From contig JAHZFJ010000004.1 in assembly GCA_019421365.1 (NCBI GenBank), positions 1 to 64,000 on the forward strand: a stretch of 64,000 nt of DNA, written 5' to 3'. Both the position numbers and the translations under genes were made by a program. Position 1 is the first letter of the stretch, and each line of letters starts with the position of its first letter. The stretch comes from Lachnospiraceae bacterium. GTDB lineage: Bacteria; Bacillota; Clostridia; Lachnospirales; Lachnospiraceae. Positions 55,974-64,000 of this stretch are shown piece by piece. The notes under the pieces were generated by a model. The model saw only the letters and a program-made list of their open reading frames with translations, searched no databases and was not told the origin of the DNA.

Positions 55974-58401
55974 TGATTTACATTTGCTTGTGGAACAGGC
56001 AATTAACGGAAGAAATAACGAAATATTTGATATTGATTTATCTAAATTAGATGAAGTAGATCAATATAAACATTCGACAGCAGTTCGTTTGTTGAAAAGT
56101 TGGGAAAAACAAAAAGTATATAAGAAATATAAGTCAGATTTTGAATGTTCACTAAGAAACTATTTGTTATTGATGAAAAAAGATATAGTTATTTGTGGAT
56201 ATGAACAATCCGAGAATTTTGCAAAGTTCGGATTAAATATGGATAATGAATCTGGAAAAATTTGGGCTAAATTATTATTGCCGAATTTTGTAAATGAGTA
56301 TCATGTAAAAAAAACGTATATGCAGGATGTTCCTGAAAAAGGAACTGATAATATACATAATTTGGTTACGAACTCATTTGTTCAAAATTTAACAGGATTT
56401 GCTATGTTCAAAAGTCATGAACAGAAGCTTGCGGTAATGGGGGCGTTAAGAACTCCAAATGGATATACATGTTTAGTATCGATGTCAACAGGAGGCGGTA
56501 AAAGCTTAATTACCCAGACGCTTGCTTATCAAAAAGAAGGTTTATCTATTGTTATAGTGCCAACTATATCACTTATGATGGATCAGGCTAAAAATGCAAA
56601 GAATATAATTCATTCTAAAACAGAAGAAGAGGTGTTTTATTACTATAGTGGATGTGATTTAACCAAGTTTTATAAAAGCTTAAAAGAAAAAAAAGCACGT
56701 TTATTATTTGTATCACCTGAGAGCTTGATTAAAAATAGTAAGTTAAGAGAAAGTATAGAGAAGGCAAATGATGAAGGGTATTTGAACAATCTGATTATCG
56801 ATGAAGCACATATTATTATCGAATGGGGATCATCTTTTAGAATTGATTTTCAATGTCTTGATGCAATGAGAAAGAAATTGTTATGTGCTAATCAAGAATT
56901 AAGAACATTTTTACTTTCTGCTACATACAGTGATGAAACTATACGGCAATTAAAATTGTTTTATTCTAATGAAGATAAGTGGATAGAGATACGCTGTGAT
57001 CGTTTAAGACATGAAACTAGATTTGATATTATCAGATGCTCATCATATAGTGAAAAAGAAAAAAAAATTGAAGAATCAATTAAATTGTTACCGCATCCGA
57101 TGATCGTCTATGTTAAATCACCTGATGATGCAGAGAAGTTGAAGAACCAATTATGTAAATATGGGTATAATAATGTACATACTTTTACTGGAAACACAAA
57201 TAAAGATCAGAGAGAAAAATTGATAGATTCATGGAAAAATGATGGATTTGACTTAATGATTGCTACATGTGCATTTGGAGTAGGTGTAGATAAAAAAGAT
57301 GTTCGAACTGTTTTACATACATATATTCCAGAAAATCCAAATAAATATTATCAAGAAGCTGGTAGAGGCGGAAGAGATGGGTTACCTTGTTTGAGTACAG
57401 TTATTTATGTTGATCAAGATATTGATTCGGCTTTCTCTTTTGTTAGCAAGGTTATAACAACAGAAAAACTAAGAGGTAGATGGTTTAGTATGTTGAATAG
57501 TGCCAAAACACAACCGTTACTAAATGGAAAATATTTGATAGATACATATGTTAAACCAGATTACAATGCAAATGAAGAGTTTATAGATTCTATAAGTAAT
57601 CAAGATGTAAATTGGAATGTATATGTTATTTTGTTCTTGCGCAGATATGGGTTGCTTTCGATTGATGATATACAATACTTAGATGATAAATATCTGTTTT
57701 TTATAACGATAATAGATAGGCAACTTCTTATAGATGATAGTATAACAAAAAAAATGATGGACGAGCTAAGAGACACTGAGTGGAAGAATATCGAATATGA
57801 GTTTATGCTTATGAAAAAGAATCTTCAGAGAGTAGGAAAATCTTGTTGGTCATCAATGTTTAATAAGATATATAGAAAAACTGATGAGTATTGTGCGGGA
57901 TGTAATGAACATATTGAAACTATTGATTTTGAAGATTCCAAATCACTAAAGAAGAATATAGATTTTCCATTGGCTTGTATAGGTAACGAAATTAAAGATT
58001 TTTCATACGGTTCCAAATGTATGCTAATTATTAATAAAACAGATAGATTATCTTCTTTTGTTCAAATAATAGAAAAAGGAATAGATGTTATTGTAGCAGA
58101 TAATGGTTTTATAAGTCAGCTTATAAATGAGAATATATCGTGTAATAGCACTTTATTGTATTGTAATTATATGGATTTCTTTGAACTTACAACATCAAAT
58201 AAATATTTTGTGTCAGGCTCGATTGCGTTCTATATCCCTGACGATGATTCTATTAGGAAGAAAATCATAAGCATTATTGAGAATAATGCAAAAAAATATG
58301 AAATTGAATACATTTTAGTTGCTGATACGGATTACTATTTATCATTTAAAAATAAGAATTTATCTGAAGTGATTAATGGACCTTGTAAGCAAGAATATTA
58401 A
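55963..58401 (+). CDS. RecQ-like DNA helicase, DpdF-like
   Basis: An 812-aa superfamily-2 helicase. Motifs: I STGGGKS (T176-S181), II DEAH (280-283), III LSATYSD, IV VYVKSPDDAEK, V ATCAFGVGVDKKDV and VI QEAGRGGRDG (464-473), all in RecQ style. An N-terminal 130-residue part has no assigned domain. The C-terminal half carries a Cys cluster (C in SCWSSMFN, then YCAGC) where RecQ has a zinc site, and an unrecognised 150-residue end. ATG 55963 is preferred over a TTG just before it; GAGG lies 7 nt upstream. The overlap with the SNF2 gene indicates coupled translation. The expected role is DNA unwinding in modification-dependent restriction, by analogy with DpdF. Confidence 0.75.
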   Translation: MINNDLHLLVEQAINGRNNEIFDIDLSKLDEVDQYKHSTAVRLLKSWEKQKVYKKYKSDFECSLRNYLLLMKKDIVICGYEQSENFAKFGLNMDNESGKIWAKLLLPNFVNEYHVKKTYMQDVPEKGTDNIHNLVTNSFVQNLTGFAMFKSHEQKLAVMGALRTPNGYTCLVSMSTGGGKSLITQTLAYQKEGLSIVIVPTISLMMDQAKNAKNIIHSKTEEEVFYYYSGCDLTKFYKSLKEKKARLLFVSPESLIKNSKLRESIEKANDEGYLNNLIIDEAHIIIEWGSSFRIDFQCLDAMRKKLLCANQELRTFLLSATYSDETIRQLKLFYSNEDKWIEIRCDRLRHETRFDIIRCSSYSEKEKKIEESIKLLPHPMIVYVKSPDDAEKLKNQLCKYGYNNVHTFTGNTNKDQREKLIDSWKNDGFDLMIATCAFGVGVDKKDVRTVLHTYIPENPNKYYQEAGRGGRDGLPCLSTVIYVDQDIDSAFSFVSKVITTEKLRGRWFSMLNSAKTQPLLNGKYLIDTYVKPDYNANEEFIDSISNQDVNWNVYVILFLRRYGLLSIDDIQYLDDKYLFFITIIDRQLLIDDSITKKMMDELRDTEWKNIEYEFMLMKKNLQRVGKSCWSSMFNKIYRKTDEYCAGCNEHIETIDFEDSKSLKKNIDFPLACIGNEIKDFSYGSKCMLIINKTDRLSSFVQIIEKGIDVIVADNGFISQLINENISCNSTLLYCNYMDFFELTTSNKYFVSGSIAFYIPDDDSIRKKIISIIENNAKKYEIEYILVADTDYYLSFKNKNLSEVINGPCKQEY

Positions 58402-58419
58402 AAGTTAAGGAGCGAAGAT

Positions 58420-59235
58420 ATGTTTGATAACAATATTAAGACAGAACCAATACCGGAACGTGTATATGCATTATGTAAAATAGTTTCAAAAGGTGATGTC
58501 GATGATAAGATCGTAAAAGAAAGAATGGAACCGAAAGCAATTAATACAGCAGGTTCGACGACTTCCTATTATGGTAGTATACGTGAAGTATGTGAAGAAT
58601 TAAAACTTATCACCAAAGAAGGAGAGGTATTGAGTTTTGTTGGAGATAGGAAAATCTTGAAAGATATGGATTCTTTTCGTCAATACTGCAATTCAATTGT
58701 CTTTAATAATAAAAATAGTGACTTTTACAAAATTGCGGTTTGCTTTTTAGATACTAATGATAGTTGGTTGAGATATAGTACACTTTCAAATCCGATGCTT
58801 AGAAAAGAAGTACAAGAAAAAACACAGATATCTTTGGTGGATGAACAAATGATGTTAGGTATGCGTTTTTGGATTTCATTTCTTGGATTCGGATATATAC
58901 AGGAAGGTGGTTCAATGTATTTTTTGCCTAATATGCATATTGCATTACAGGACTTTTGCGAATTTGCAGATTTTGAAAAGAATAAAGAATATACCGTTTC
59001 TGAATTTATATCAATGATAATTAATAGCGCTTCAGTTGCATTGGAGAGTGCTAAAGAAACGAAGAGATTTAATTTAGCTATGTCAAATGCTTTAAGACAG
59101 ATGCATGATAGAAAGGAAATAGTACTAAAAAAAGCTTTGGATAGTAAAGAAACATGGGAATTATATCCAGATGAAACTCACGAGTTTACGGATAAGATTA
59201 CACATATAGTATATAAAGGAGTTAAAAGAGGATGA
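58420..59235 (+). CDS. DpdG-like protein of unknown function
   Basis: A 271-aa soluble protein. No enzyme motif is visible. It has helix-rich segments, including IPERVYALCKIVSKGDVDDKI near the start and TSYYGSIREVCEELKLI, which looks like a winged-helix or DNA-binding turn (about 15-65). The C-terminus ends ITHIVYKGVKRG. Its size and position between the RecQ-like helicase and the P-loop ATPase match DpdG. AAGGAG lies 11 nt before the ATG. It overlaps the ATPase gene by 4 nt (ATGA), so the two proteins are probably partners. The name rests on synteny more than on sequence. Confidence 0.6.
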   Translation: MFDNNIKTEPIPERVYALCKIVSKGDVDDKIVKERMEPKAINTAGSTTSYYGSIREVCEELKLITKEGEVLSFVGDRKILKDMDSFRQYCNSIVFNNKNSDFYKIAVCFLDTNDSWLRYSTLSNPMLRKEVQEKTQISLVDEQMMLGMRFWISFLGFGYIQEGGSMYFLPNMHIALQDFCEFADFEKNKEYTVSEFISMIINSASVALESAKETKRFNLAMSNALRQMHDRKEIVLKKALDSKETWELYPDETHEFTDKITHIVYKGVKRG

Positions 59236-62200
59236 ACAGACAGATTGCAAGTTCAAGATTAAAAGATGTATTAAATGTTGACTCAATCAATAGTACACAA
59301 GCGGATTTCTTGTCTACACATGTTCCATTCCGAAAAATTACCGTAACTAATGATTTGACGGGTGCAGTTATATCTGAATATATTTCAGAAGAACAAATCT
59401 TTAGCAAATATTTTAATAATTCAGATATTTATAACAGACATCAGTTGATTGTTGTTGATGGTTCAAGTGGGTCAGGAAAATCACATTTTATAAGATGGAT
59501 TTCTGCTAAATTAAATGCTCAAGAAGAACAAAAAGATGTTGTCCTTATGATAAGAAGAAGTGATAATACATTAAAGGGCACAATAAAGCAGTTTTTGGAT
59601 ATAGAAGAAGTCAAAAATATAAAAAATAAAGACGTATATGAAAGACTTGTTAGGGCAAATCAGAATGTAAGCGAACAAAGATTTAAGTATGAAATATATC
59701 ATAAGTTCCTTGTGGAGATAGCTGATGATGAGGAATCAATTCTTTCATCAAATGATAAAAAAAATTTCAGAGAATTATTATCGAGTTCAGAGTTCGAAGA
59801 ACGAATGTTAATGGCGGGTGGTCCAATTGAAAGAATTTACAGCAAAATTGTAGATAGTGATTCTGGAAATAATGAAGATACACTAGCATTATTTGATGTA
59901 GATGATTTTACATTGGATTATGATTTTAATATTAAATTAAAGAATAATGCTAGTAAGAAAGCTGTGAAGATGGCAAATAAATTGTTGCCAGAAACAGATG
60001 GTAGTTATGAAGATGATGAATGTAATCCAGTAATAGTAACAAGTTATATGAATTCTAAAGTCGAACAAGTCATTAGATCTTGTGCAGGTATTGAACCAGG
60101 TGATTTTCAACAAATATTTAAGGAAATAAGACAGGAATTATTTCGCCAAGGAAAGAATCTATTCTTATTAATAGAGGATATTACCTCGTGTACTGGAATT
60201 AATCAAGACTTGCTAAATGCACTTATAGTTGAACATACAGGAATTAATGAAGCTGACCATATGTGTAGAATTGTGTCAGTAATAGGAACAACGACGGAGT
60301 ATTTCAAGGAGTTCCGAGATAATTATATAGATAGAATAACTAGTAAGATTACTATTGAAGATGGTTCAATTGGTAATAATGTTGAAGATTTGATTCAGTT
60401 TGTGGCAAAGTATTTGAATATAATGTCAATTAGTGCTGAAGAAATAGATAATTGGTATAGAGACGGAGCGTTGGAATCGGAATACCCTATTCATGTTGAT
60501 CCTGATGTTAAAAAGTGGGAAAGTTATAGTTATAATGGTAAAAGTTTAAGCTTATATCCGTTTACAAAAAGGGCAATTATAAATTTATATAATGGGTTGG
60601 AACAACATAAGACACCAAGATATATTTTGAGAAAAATTATTGAGCCAGCCGTTGACAATATATTGCAAGATAAGCAATGCTTCCCTAAATTCTTGAAATC
60701 AAAGTCTGCAGGTTTGAATTTTGATGTGGAAGCAAGAATTAAAAGTACTTTGGCGAATATGCAAATTAATAATGAAGAAAAGGAAGATTATCGCGACCGT
60801 GTTTTCTCAGTGATAGGTTTTTGGGGAGATGGCACGTTAAGTATAAAGAACAATAATTCTATTGGTACAGTTAGTGCTGGTATCTTTAAAGAATTTAATT
60901 TAGAAAAGTTCGCTGAGAAAGTATTAGGTATATCCATTGGAGAAAGTGATATAATGGTCCAAATAGATGATCCTATTATTTCACCGGTTGATCCGCCAAA
61001 AATTGATCCACCTAAACCCAATCCACCTGAGACAAATAAGGATTTTGATATTTTTGCAAGGATATTATCTGATTGGCATTATGAAGGAAAGAGCTTTACT
61101 AAAGCATATCCAGTCAGAGATGAAATAAGTAATTTTATTTTCGCATCAATTGCATGGCAGAGAGAAGGTGTATCGTTACTTTCTGTACAAATGGTTGAAA
61201 AATCCAGTTACAATTTGGTTTCAATTGAAAGACAGGATAGAGCTATTGATAAGGGGTTGGTATTGTTAGAGGATTCCGATGATACATATCAATTATTATT
61301 GGTTTTTGGAAAATGGTTGTATATAGGAAAAAAATCATGGAATTTTAATAATGCTGCCTCTAGTATTAGATTTGTTACAAGCTGGTTAGAAAAAAACAAA
61401 TCAAAGTTTATTGATATAGTTAAGGATTACGATGATAAGACAAAATATCCAGAATTTGTTCGTTGTGCAATTATAGCTGAAATCTATAGAGGTGTTATTA
61501 ATGGTGATTACCAAGTAAGTAAGCTTTCTGATATAAAAGTAGAAATGCTTTTAAAAAGTCAAAGTGAGAGAATAAAAAAGAATGGCACTGGACATTCGTT
61601 AGAATGGATTGAATTACAAGATAATATATTGTATGCAAATGGAAAGGCGGAAGAAAATATTCAATTGATTCAAAGGTATTATAATTTGATTCAGGGTAAT
61701 GTAAAAAATGCTTCCCGAAGAATAATTAATTATACTTATCTAGAATCAACATTCAATGAAATAAAAAAGAATTGTTTTGATACAAATGTTGAAGAATTTA
61801 CAGTTGATAAAATTAAAGGTCGTAATACTTCTAAAGACTATTTAAAAAAAATAATTTCAAGACTTGAGAAGGTGGTAAAAGCTGAAAGTAATGAAGGAAA
61901 AGAGTGCTATAAAGAAATATTAAAGTATTTTGGTTTTTCAGAAGGTGTTGAAATAGAAGTAGAAGATATAAAAGACTTGCTTAATGAAATAATTGAATTT
62001 TATAAAGATACTGAGATTAACGGAATTAATATTACATCGAGAACAAGTGAAGCTTCTAATATCAAGGAACAAAGTAATAGTATTGTTAAAGCATTAGATG
62101 TTCTTAATATGGATTTATCAGAAAAATCCATACTAGAAATAATAATTTTATATTCTCAAAATCCTCTGAAAATTGTAAAGAAATTCATAAAGTTGTTAGA

Positions 62201-62354
62201 AGCCGTTAATGCAGATAGAGCAAAGGTATATTTAGAGATGCAAAAAGAAAAAGAAGTTTTGACTAGAAGTGGTAATTGGTCTGATGATGCGGATCCAAGG
62301 TTTGAATCTGAAAAAGCTTCTTTTGAAGAATTGCTAAAGTTAATGGAGGTTTAG
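59232..62354 (+). CDS. Large P-loop ATPase, DpdH-like
   Basis: A 1040-aa protein. The ATPase module carries Walker A GSSGSGKS (77-84) and a hydrophobic-LLIED Walker B (D316), resembling STAND/AAA-type switch ATPases. After about residue 570 a proline-rich hinge (DPPKIDPPKPNPPE, 586-600) joins a C-terminal half. That half has an RFVTSWLEKNK stretch and coiled-coil-like charged helices (about 800-1000), possibly for oligomerisation. Such proteins in Dpd- and Dnd-type systems are thought to sense modification state or to activate the nuclease. Its ATG overlaps the DpdG-like stop (ATGA). No nuclease motif is visible. Confidence 0.65.
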   Translation: MNRQIASSRLKDVLNVDSINSTQADFLSTHVPFRKITVTNDLTGAVISEYISEEQIFSKYFNNSDIYNRHQLIVVDGSSGSGKSHFIRWISAKLNAQEEQKDVVLMIRRSDNTLKGTIKQFLDIEEVKNIKNKDVYERLVRANQNVSEQRFKYEIYHKFLVEIADDEESILSSNDKKNFRELLSSSEFEERMLMAGGPIERIYSKIVDSDSGNNEDTLALFDVDDFTLDYDFNIKLKNNASKKAVKMANKLLPETDGSYEDDECNPVIVTSYMNSKVEQVIRSCAGIEPGDFQQIFKEIRQELFRQGKNLFLLIEDITSCTGINQDLLNALIVEHTGINEADHMCRIVSVIGTTTEYFKEFRDNYIDRITSKITIEDGSIGNNVEDLIQFVAKYLNIMSISAEEIDNWYRDGALESEYPIHVDPDVKKWESYSYNGKSLSLYPFTKRAIINLYNGLEQHKTPRYILRKIIEPAVDNILQDKQCFPKFLKSKSAGLNFDVEARIKSTLANMQINNEEKEDYRDRVFSVIGFWGDGTLSIKNNNSIGTVSAGIFKEFNLEKFAEKVLGISIGESDIMVQIDDPIISPVDPPKIDPPKPNPPETNKDFDIFARILSDWHYEGKSFTKAYPVRDEISNFIFASIAWQREGVSLLSVQMVEKSSYNLVSIERQDRAIDKGLVLLEDSDDTYQLLLVFGKWLYIGKKSWNFNNAASSIRFVTSWLEKNKSKFIDIVKDYDDKTKYPEFVRCAIIAEIYRGVINGDYQVSKLSDIKVEMLLKSQSERIKKNGTGHSLEWIELQDNILYANGKAEENIQLIQRYYNLIQGNVKNASRRIINYTYLESTFNEIKKNCFDTNVEEFTVDKIKGRNTSKDYLKKIISRLEKVVKAESNEGKECYKEILKYFGFSEGVEIEVEDIKDLLNEIIEFYKDTEINGINITSRTSEASNIKEQSNSIVKALDVLNMDLSEKSILEIIILYSQNPLKIVKKFIKLLEAVNADRAKVYLEMQKEKEVLTRSGNWSDDADPRFESEKASFEELLKLMEV

Positions 62355-62355
62355 T

Positions 62356-63012
62356 ATGCTACAAGAAAAACTAAATGAGTGTAGAGTATTGATTTCAGAA
62401 GTAAGTCAGAACAAACAGATTGATCAGGAAAATCAAAATACTGCACGTAAAAACAACACTTTTTTTGATTCTTTCAATAAGTATTTGGTACCATCAATAA
62501 AGAGCTATGCGGTATGCAAAAAATATAATCATGTTGAATTTTCTGACACTGTACTTGGAGCTATTCAAAAGTGCATAGAGTATTCTCAAAAAACATTTGA
62601 ACAAAAAACAGTTATTAATCCTGCAAAATATCAAGATAGTGTAAAAAAATTGAGTGAGTGTATTGAGTCAGAGTGGATAGAACAAACTAATAATTATTTG
62701 TCAGATCTTAGGGAAGAACTAGGAATTTTAAGATTAGTAAGTAATGATAAAAATGAAATACAAAAGATATTAATCTGTTTGAATAATTTTTCGAAATGGC
62801 CTGTTAATGAAGAGAGTGCAGCTCAATATGAAATTGCAAAGGCAAGAGCGGATGAGATACTATTGCAAATGAAATTTGATTATGAAATAGCTGGATTTTT
62901 GAAAAAAGTTAAGGATAAGGAGGCAACATTAGTTGACTTGACAGATTCAATTATTGCTTGGATCAGACGAGAAAAGTTGTCCGGAAATATAATGTTAAGC
63001 ATTAAAAACTAA
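62356..63012 (+). CDS. Helical orphan protein following the DpdH-like ATPase
   Basis: A 218-aa, strongly charged, largely alpha-helical protein without recognisable motifs. The helices EKLNECRVLISEVSQNKQ (about 4-22), EKAIESEWIEQ-type stretches and KARADEILLQMKFDYEIA suggest coiled coils. It starts 2 nt after the ATPase stop with TGGAGG inside the end of that gene, so it belongs to the operon. The ATPase C-terminus is also helical and charged, so a stable complex is plausible. It is the last gene before the DndB-like promoter. I do not recognise the family. Confidence 0.55.
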   Translation: MLQEKLNECRVLISEVSQNKQIDQENQNTARKNNTFFDSFNKYLVPSIKSYAVCKKYNHVEFSDTVLGAIQKCIEYSQKTFEQKTVINPAKYQDSVKKLSECIESEWIEQTNNYLSDLREELGILRLVSNDKNEIQKILICLNNFSKWPVNEESAAQYEIAKARADEILLQMKFDYEIAGFLKKVKDKEATLVDLTDSIIAWIRREKLSGNIMLSIKN

Positions 63013-63041
63013 TTGACATATTCGCAGGTAAGAAATATACT
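63013..63041 (+). promoter_or_regulatory. Strong promoter of the DndB-like gene
   Basis: TTGACA, a 17-nt spacer and TATACT: a near-consensus sigma-A promoter. The -35 box starts directly after the stop of the 218-aa gene. Confidence 0.75.
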
Positions 63042-63074
63042 TAAGTAGGTATGATAAACTACTTAAGTATATTT
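63033..63074. promoter_or_regulatory. Twin-palindrome operator or stem-loop over the -10 and start of the DndB-like transcript
   Basis: AAATATACTTAAGTAG (63033-63048) is repeated inverted at 63059-63074, a 16-bp perfect inverted repeat with a 10-nt spacer. Each arm contains the self-palindrome TACTTAAGTA, with centres 22 bp apart. The first overlaps the -10 box. This fits a repressor operator; DndB proteins are known in some bacteria to repress their own operons. Confidence 0.7.
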
Positions 63075-63092
63075 TAGCTTTAGGAGGAAATA

Positions 63093-64000
63093 ATGAATTT
63101 CTGTTATAGATTTCCAGTGGTTAGAGGGATTCAGGCTAATAAGGAATACTATATTGCAATGGTTCCGTTAAAAATGTTAGATAAACTTTTTCCTAATGAA
63201 GGGGAATACGTATCTCCAGAATATAGAGCACAAAGGAGATTGAATGAATCACGAGTTCCTGTGATTAAGAAATATATATTAGAAAATGAAAATTCCTACG
63301 TATTTTCTGCACTTGCAGCATCAATTGATGGTGAATATAACTTTATTCCAATGGGAGAAGATGGGCTTGGAATGTTGGAAATTTCGTTAGATGCTCGTTT
63401 TTTGATAAATGATGGACAACATAGAAAAGCTGCTATAGAGAAGGCATTAGAAGAAAAGCCAGAACTGGGAGAAGAATCGATATCAGTAGTATTATATGAG
63501 GATTTAGGATTAAAAAACAGTCAGCAGATGTTTACAGATCTAAATAAACATGCTGTTAAAACATCTAATTCAATTTCAGAATTATATGATTCCAGAGATG
63601 ATTTAGCCATTATTACTAGGGATATGATAGATGCTATACCATTTTTTAATGAATATGTAGACAAAGAACGAGATATATTAGGTAAATTCTCATCAGCATT
63701 GTTTACATTAAATACTATTTACACTGCTAATAAACGAATATTGTCTAAGAACAAGTCTGATAAAAAATTCGAACAATTTTGTATAAAATACTGGAGAGTA
63801 GTTTCAAACAATATGATTCCATGGCAGGATTTACAGACAAAAGAAATAAGTAAAAAAGAACTTAGAGAACAGTATATTGCAGTTCAAGCTGTCGTTATAC
63901 AAGCATTCGGTAGACTTGGAAATTATTTATATAAAAATAAAAAGGGAGATCTAGAAATTATATTAAGTGGATTAAAAAATATCAATTGGCGCAGAAATGC
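63093..64000 (+). CDS. dndB: DndB-like DGQHR-domain protein (3' end outside the window)
   Basis: At least 302 aa, open at the right edge. The protein begins MNFCYRFPVVRGIQANK and YYIAMVPLKML and has the DGQHR motif (107-111) in INDGQHRKAAIEKALEE. Then comes QQMFTDLNKHAVK, followed by ELYDSRDDL, a pattern I associate with DndB of DNA phosphorothioation. DGQHR proteins also include DpdB of the 7-deazaguanine system, so the alternative is real. In the Dnd case it would regulate the operon and modification frequency; in the Dpd case it would act with DpdA. GGAGG is 8 nt before the ATG. It opens a second transcription unit that continues past base 64000. Confidence 0.75.
   Translation, partial: MNFCYRFPVVRGIQANKEYYIAMVPLKMLDKLFPNEGEYVSPEYRAQRRLNESRVPVIKKYILENENSYVFSALAASIDGEYNFIPMGEDGLGMLEISLDARFLINDGQHRKAAIEKALEEKPELGEESISVVLYEDLGLKNSQQMFTDLNKHAVKTSNSISELYDSRDDLAIITRDMIDAIPFFNEYVDKERDILGKFSSALFTLNTIYTANKRILSKNKSDKKFEQFCIKYWRVVSNNMIPWQDLQTKEISKKELREQYIAVQAVVIQAFGRLGNYLYKNKKGDLEIILSGLKNINWRRN

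Noticed and set aside
59232..62354. DndF/DndH-type HerA-FtsK helicase
   Set aside because: The protein has a P-loop and LLIED motif but no HerA/FtsK arginine-finger pattern or helicase motifs, and the neighbours match DpdE-G instead.
63033..63074. Rho-independent terminator of the 218-aa gene
   Set aside because: The stem is AT-rich and long with self-palindromic arms, and the promoter overlaps it. A short T-run follows (ATTTTAG), so some termination is possible, but an operator explains the twin palindromes better.

Overview
The window looks like chromosome of a low-GC, anaerobic, plant- or fungal-polysaccharide-using member of the Lachnospiraceae (clostridial cluster XIVa, Lachnoclostridium/Clostridium phytofermentans-like). 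The reasons are strong GGAGG ribosome binding sites, an NfnAB-type electron-bifurcating pair beside an iron alcohol dehydrogenase, ATPase-less sugar ABC cassettes with YesM/YesN regulators, GH94/GH30/GH3 enzymes and a DUF5688-type protein. The genus is inferred, not proven.

Layout. 0.1-3.1 kb: minus-strand OmpR-type two-component system. 3.5-7.3 kb: redox genes (Fe-alcohol dehydrogenase; nfnA-nfnB). 7.5-19.4 kb: beta-glucan island with two cytosolic phosphorylases (GH94 and a GH161-like one), a cytosolic GH30, a SurA-N-like membrane protein and a three-gene oligosaccharide importer. 19.4-25.0 kb: chemoreceptor and YesM/YesN pair, probably sensing the same sugar. 25.1-28.9 kb: a sugar-binding/degenerate-GGDEF protein divergent from a GGDEF-EAL protein. 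29.0-36.0 kb: housekeeping and hypothetical genes (YhhN-like, DUF5688, tRNA-Arg, secreted protein, RluF, LigA, MetA). 36.4-45.6 kb: LytTR/AgrC-like pair, a domain-swapped membrane GH3, a canonical GH3, GtrA and a GT2.

45.7-46.8 kb is a graveyard of insertion sequences: an ISL3-like scrap, tandem repeats, an IS200/IS605-like structured right end and a broken IS30 transposase. It forms the left border of an AT-rich defence island that runs off the right edge.

The island (46.95-64.0 kb) is a tight co-directional array. It starts with a NERD nuclease-UvrD helicase fusion and an AddB-like protein that keeps the AddB iron-sulfur cysteines but lacks a recognisable nuclease motif. Then come a SNF2-type helicase, a RecQ-like helicase, a 271-aa protein and a large P-loop ATPase. 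Their order and sizes match DpdE-DpdF-DpdG-DpdH of deazaguanine-DNA restriction. A small helical orphan follows. After a separate promoter with a twin-palindrome operator comes a DndB-like DGQHR protein, cut by the window edge. The best reading is a modification-dependent restriction system (phosphorothioate or 7-deazaguanine) that combines an AddAB-like pair with a Dpd-like helicase/ATPase module and a Dnd-like modification module. The modification enzymes themselves must lie beyond base 64000. This is the most interesting part of the window.
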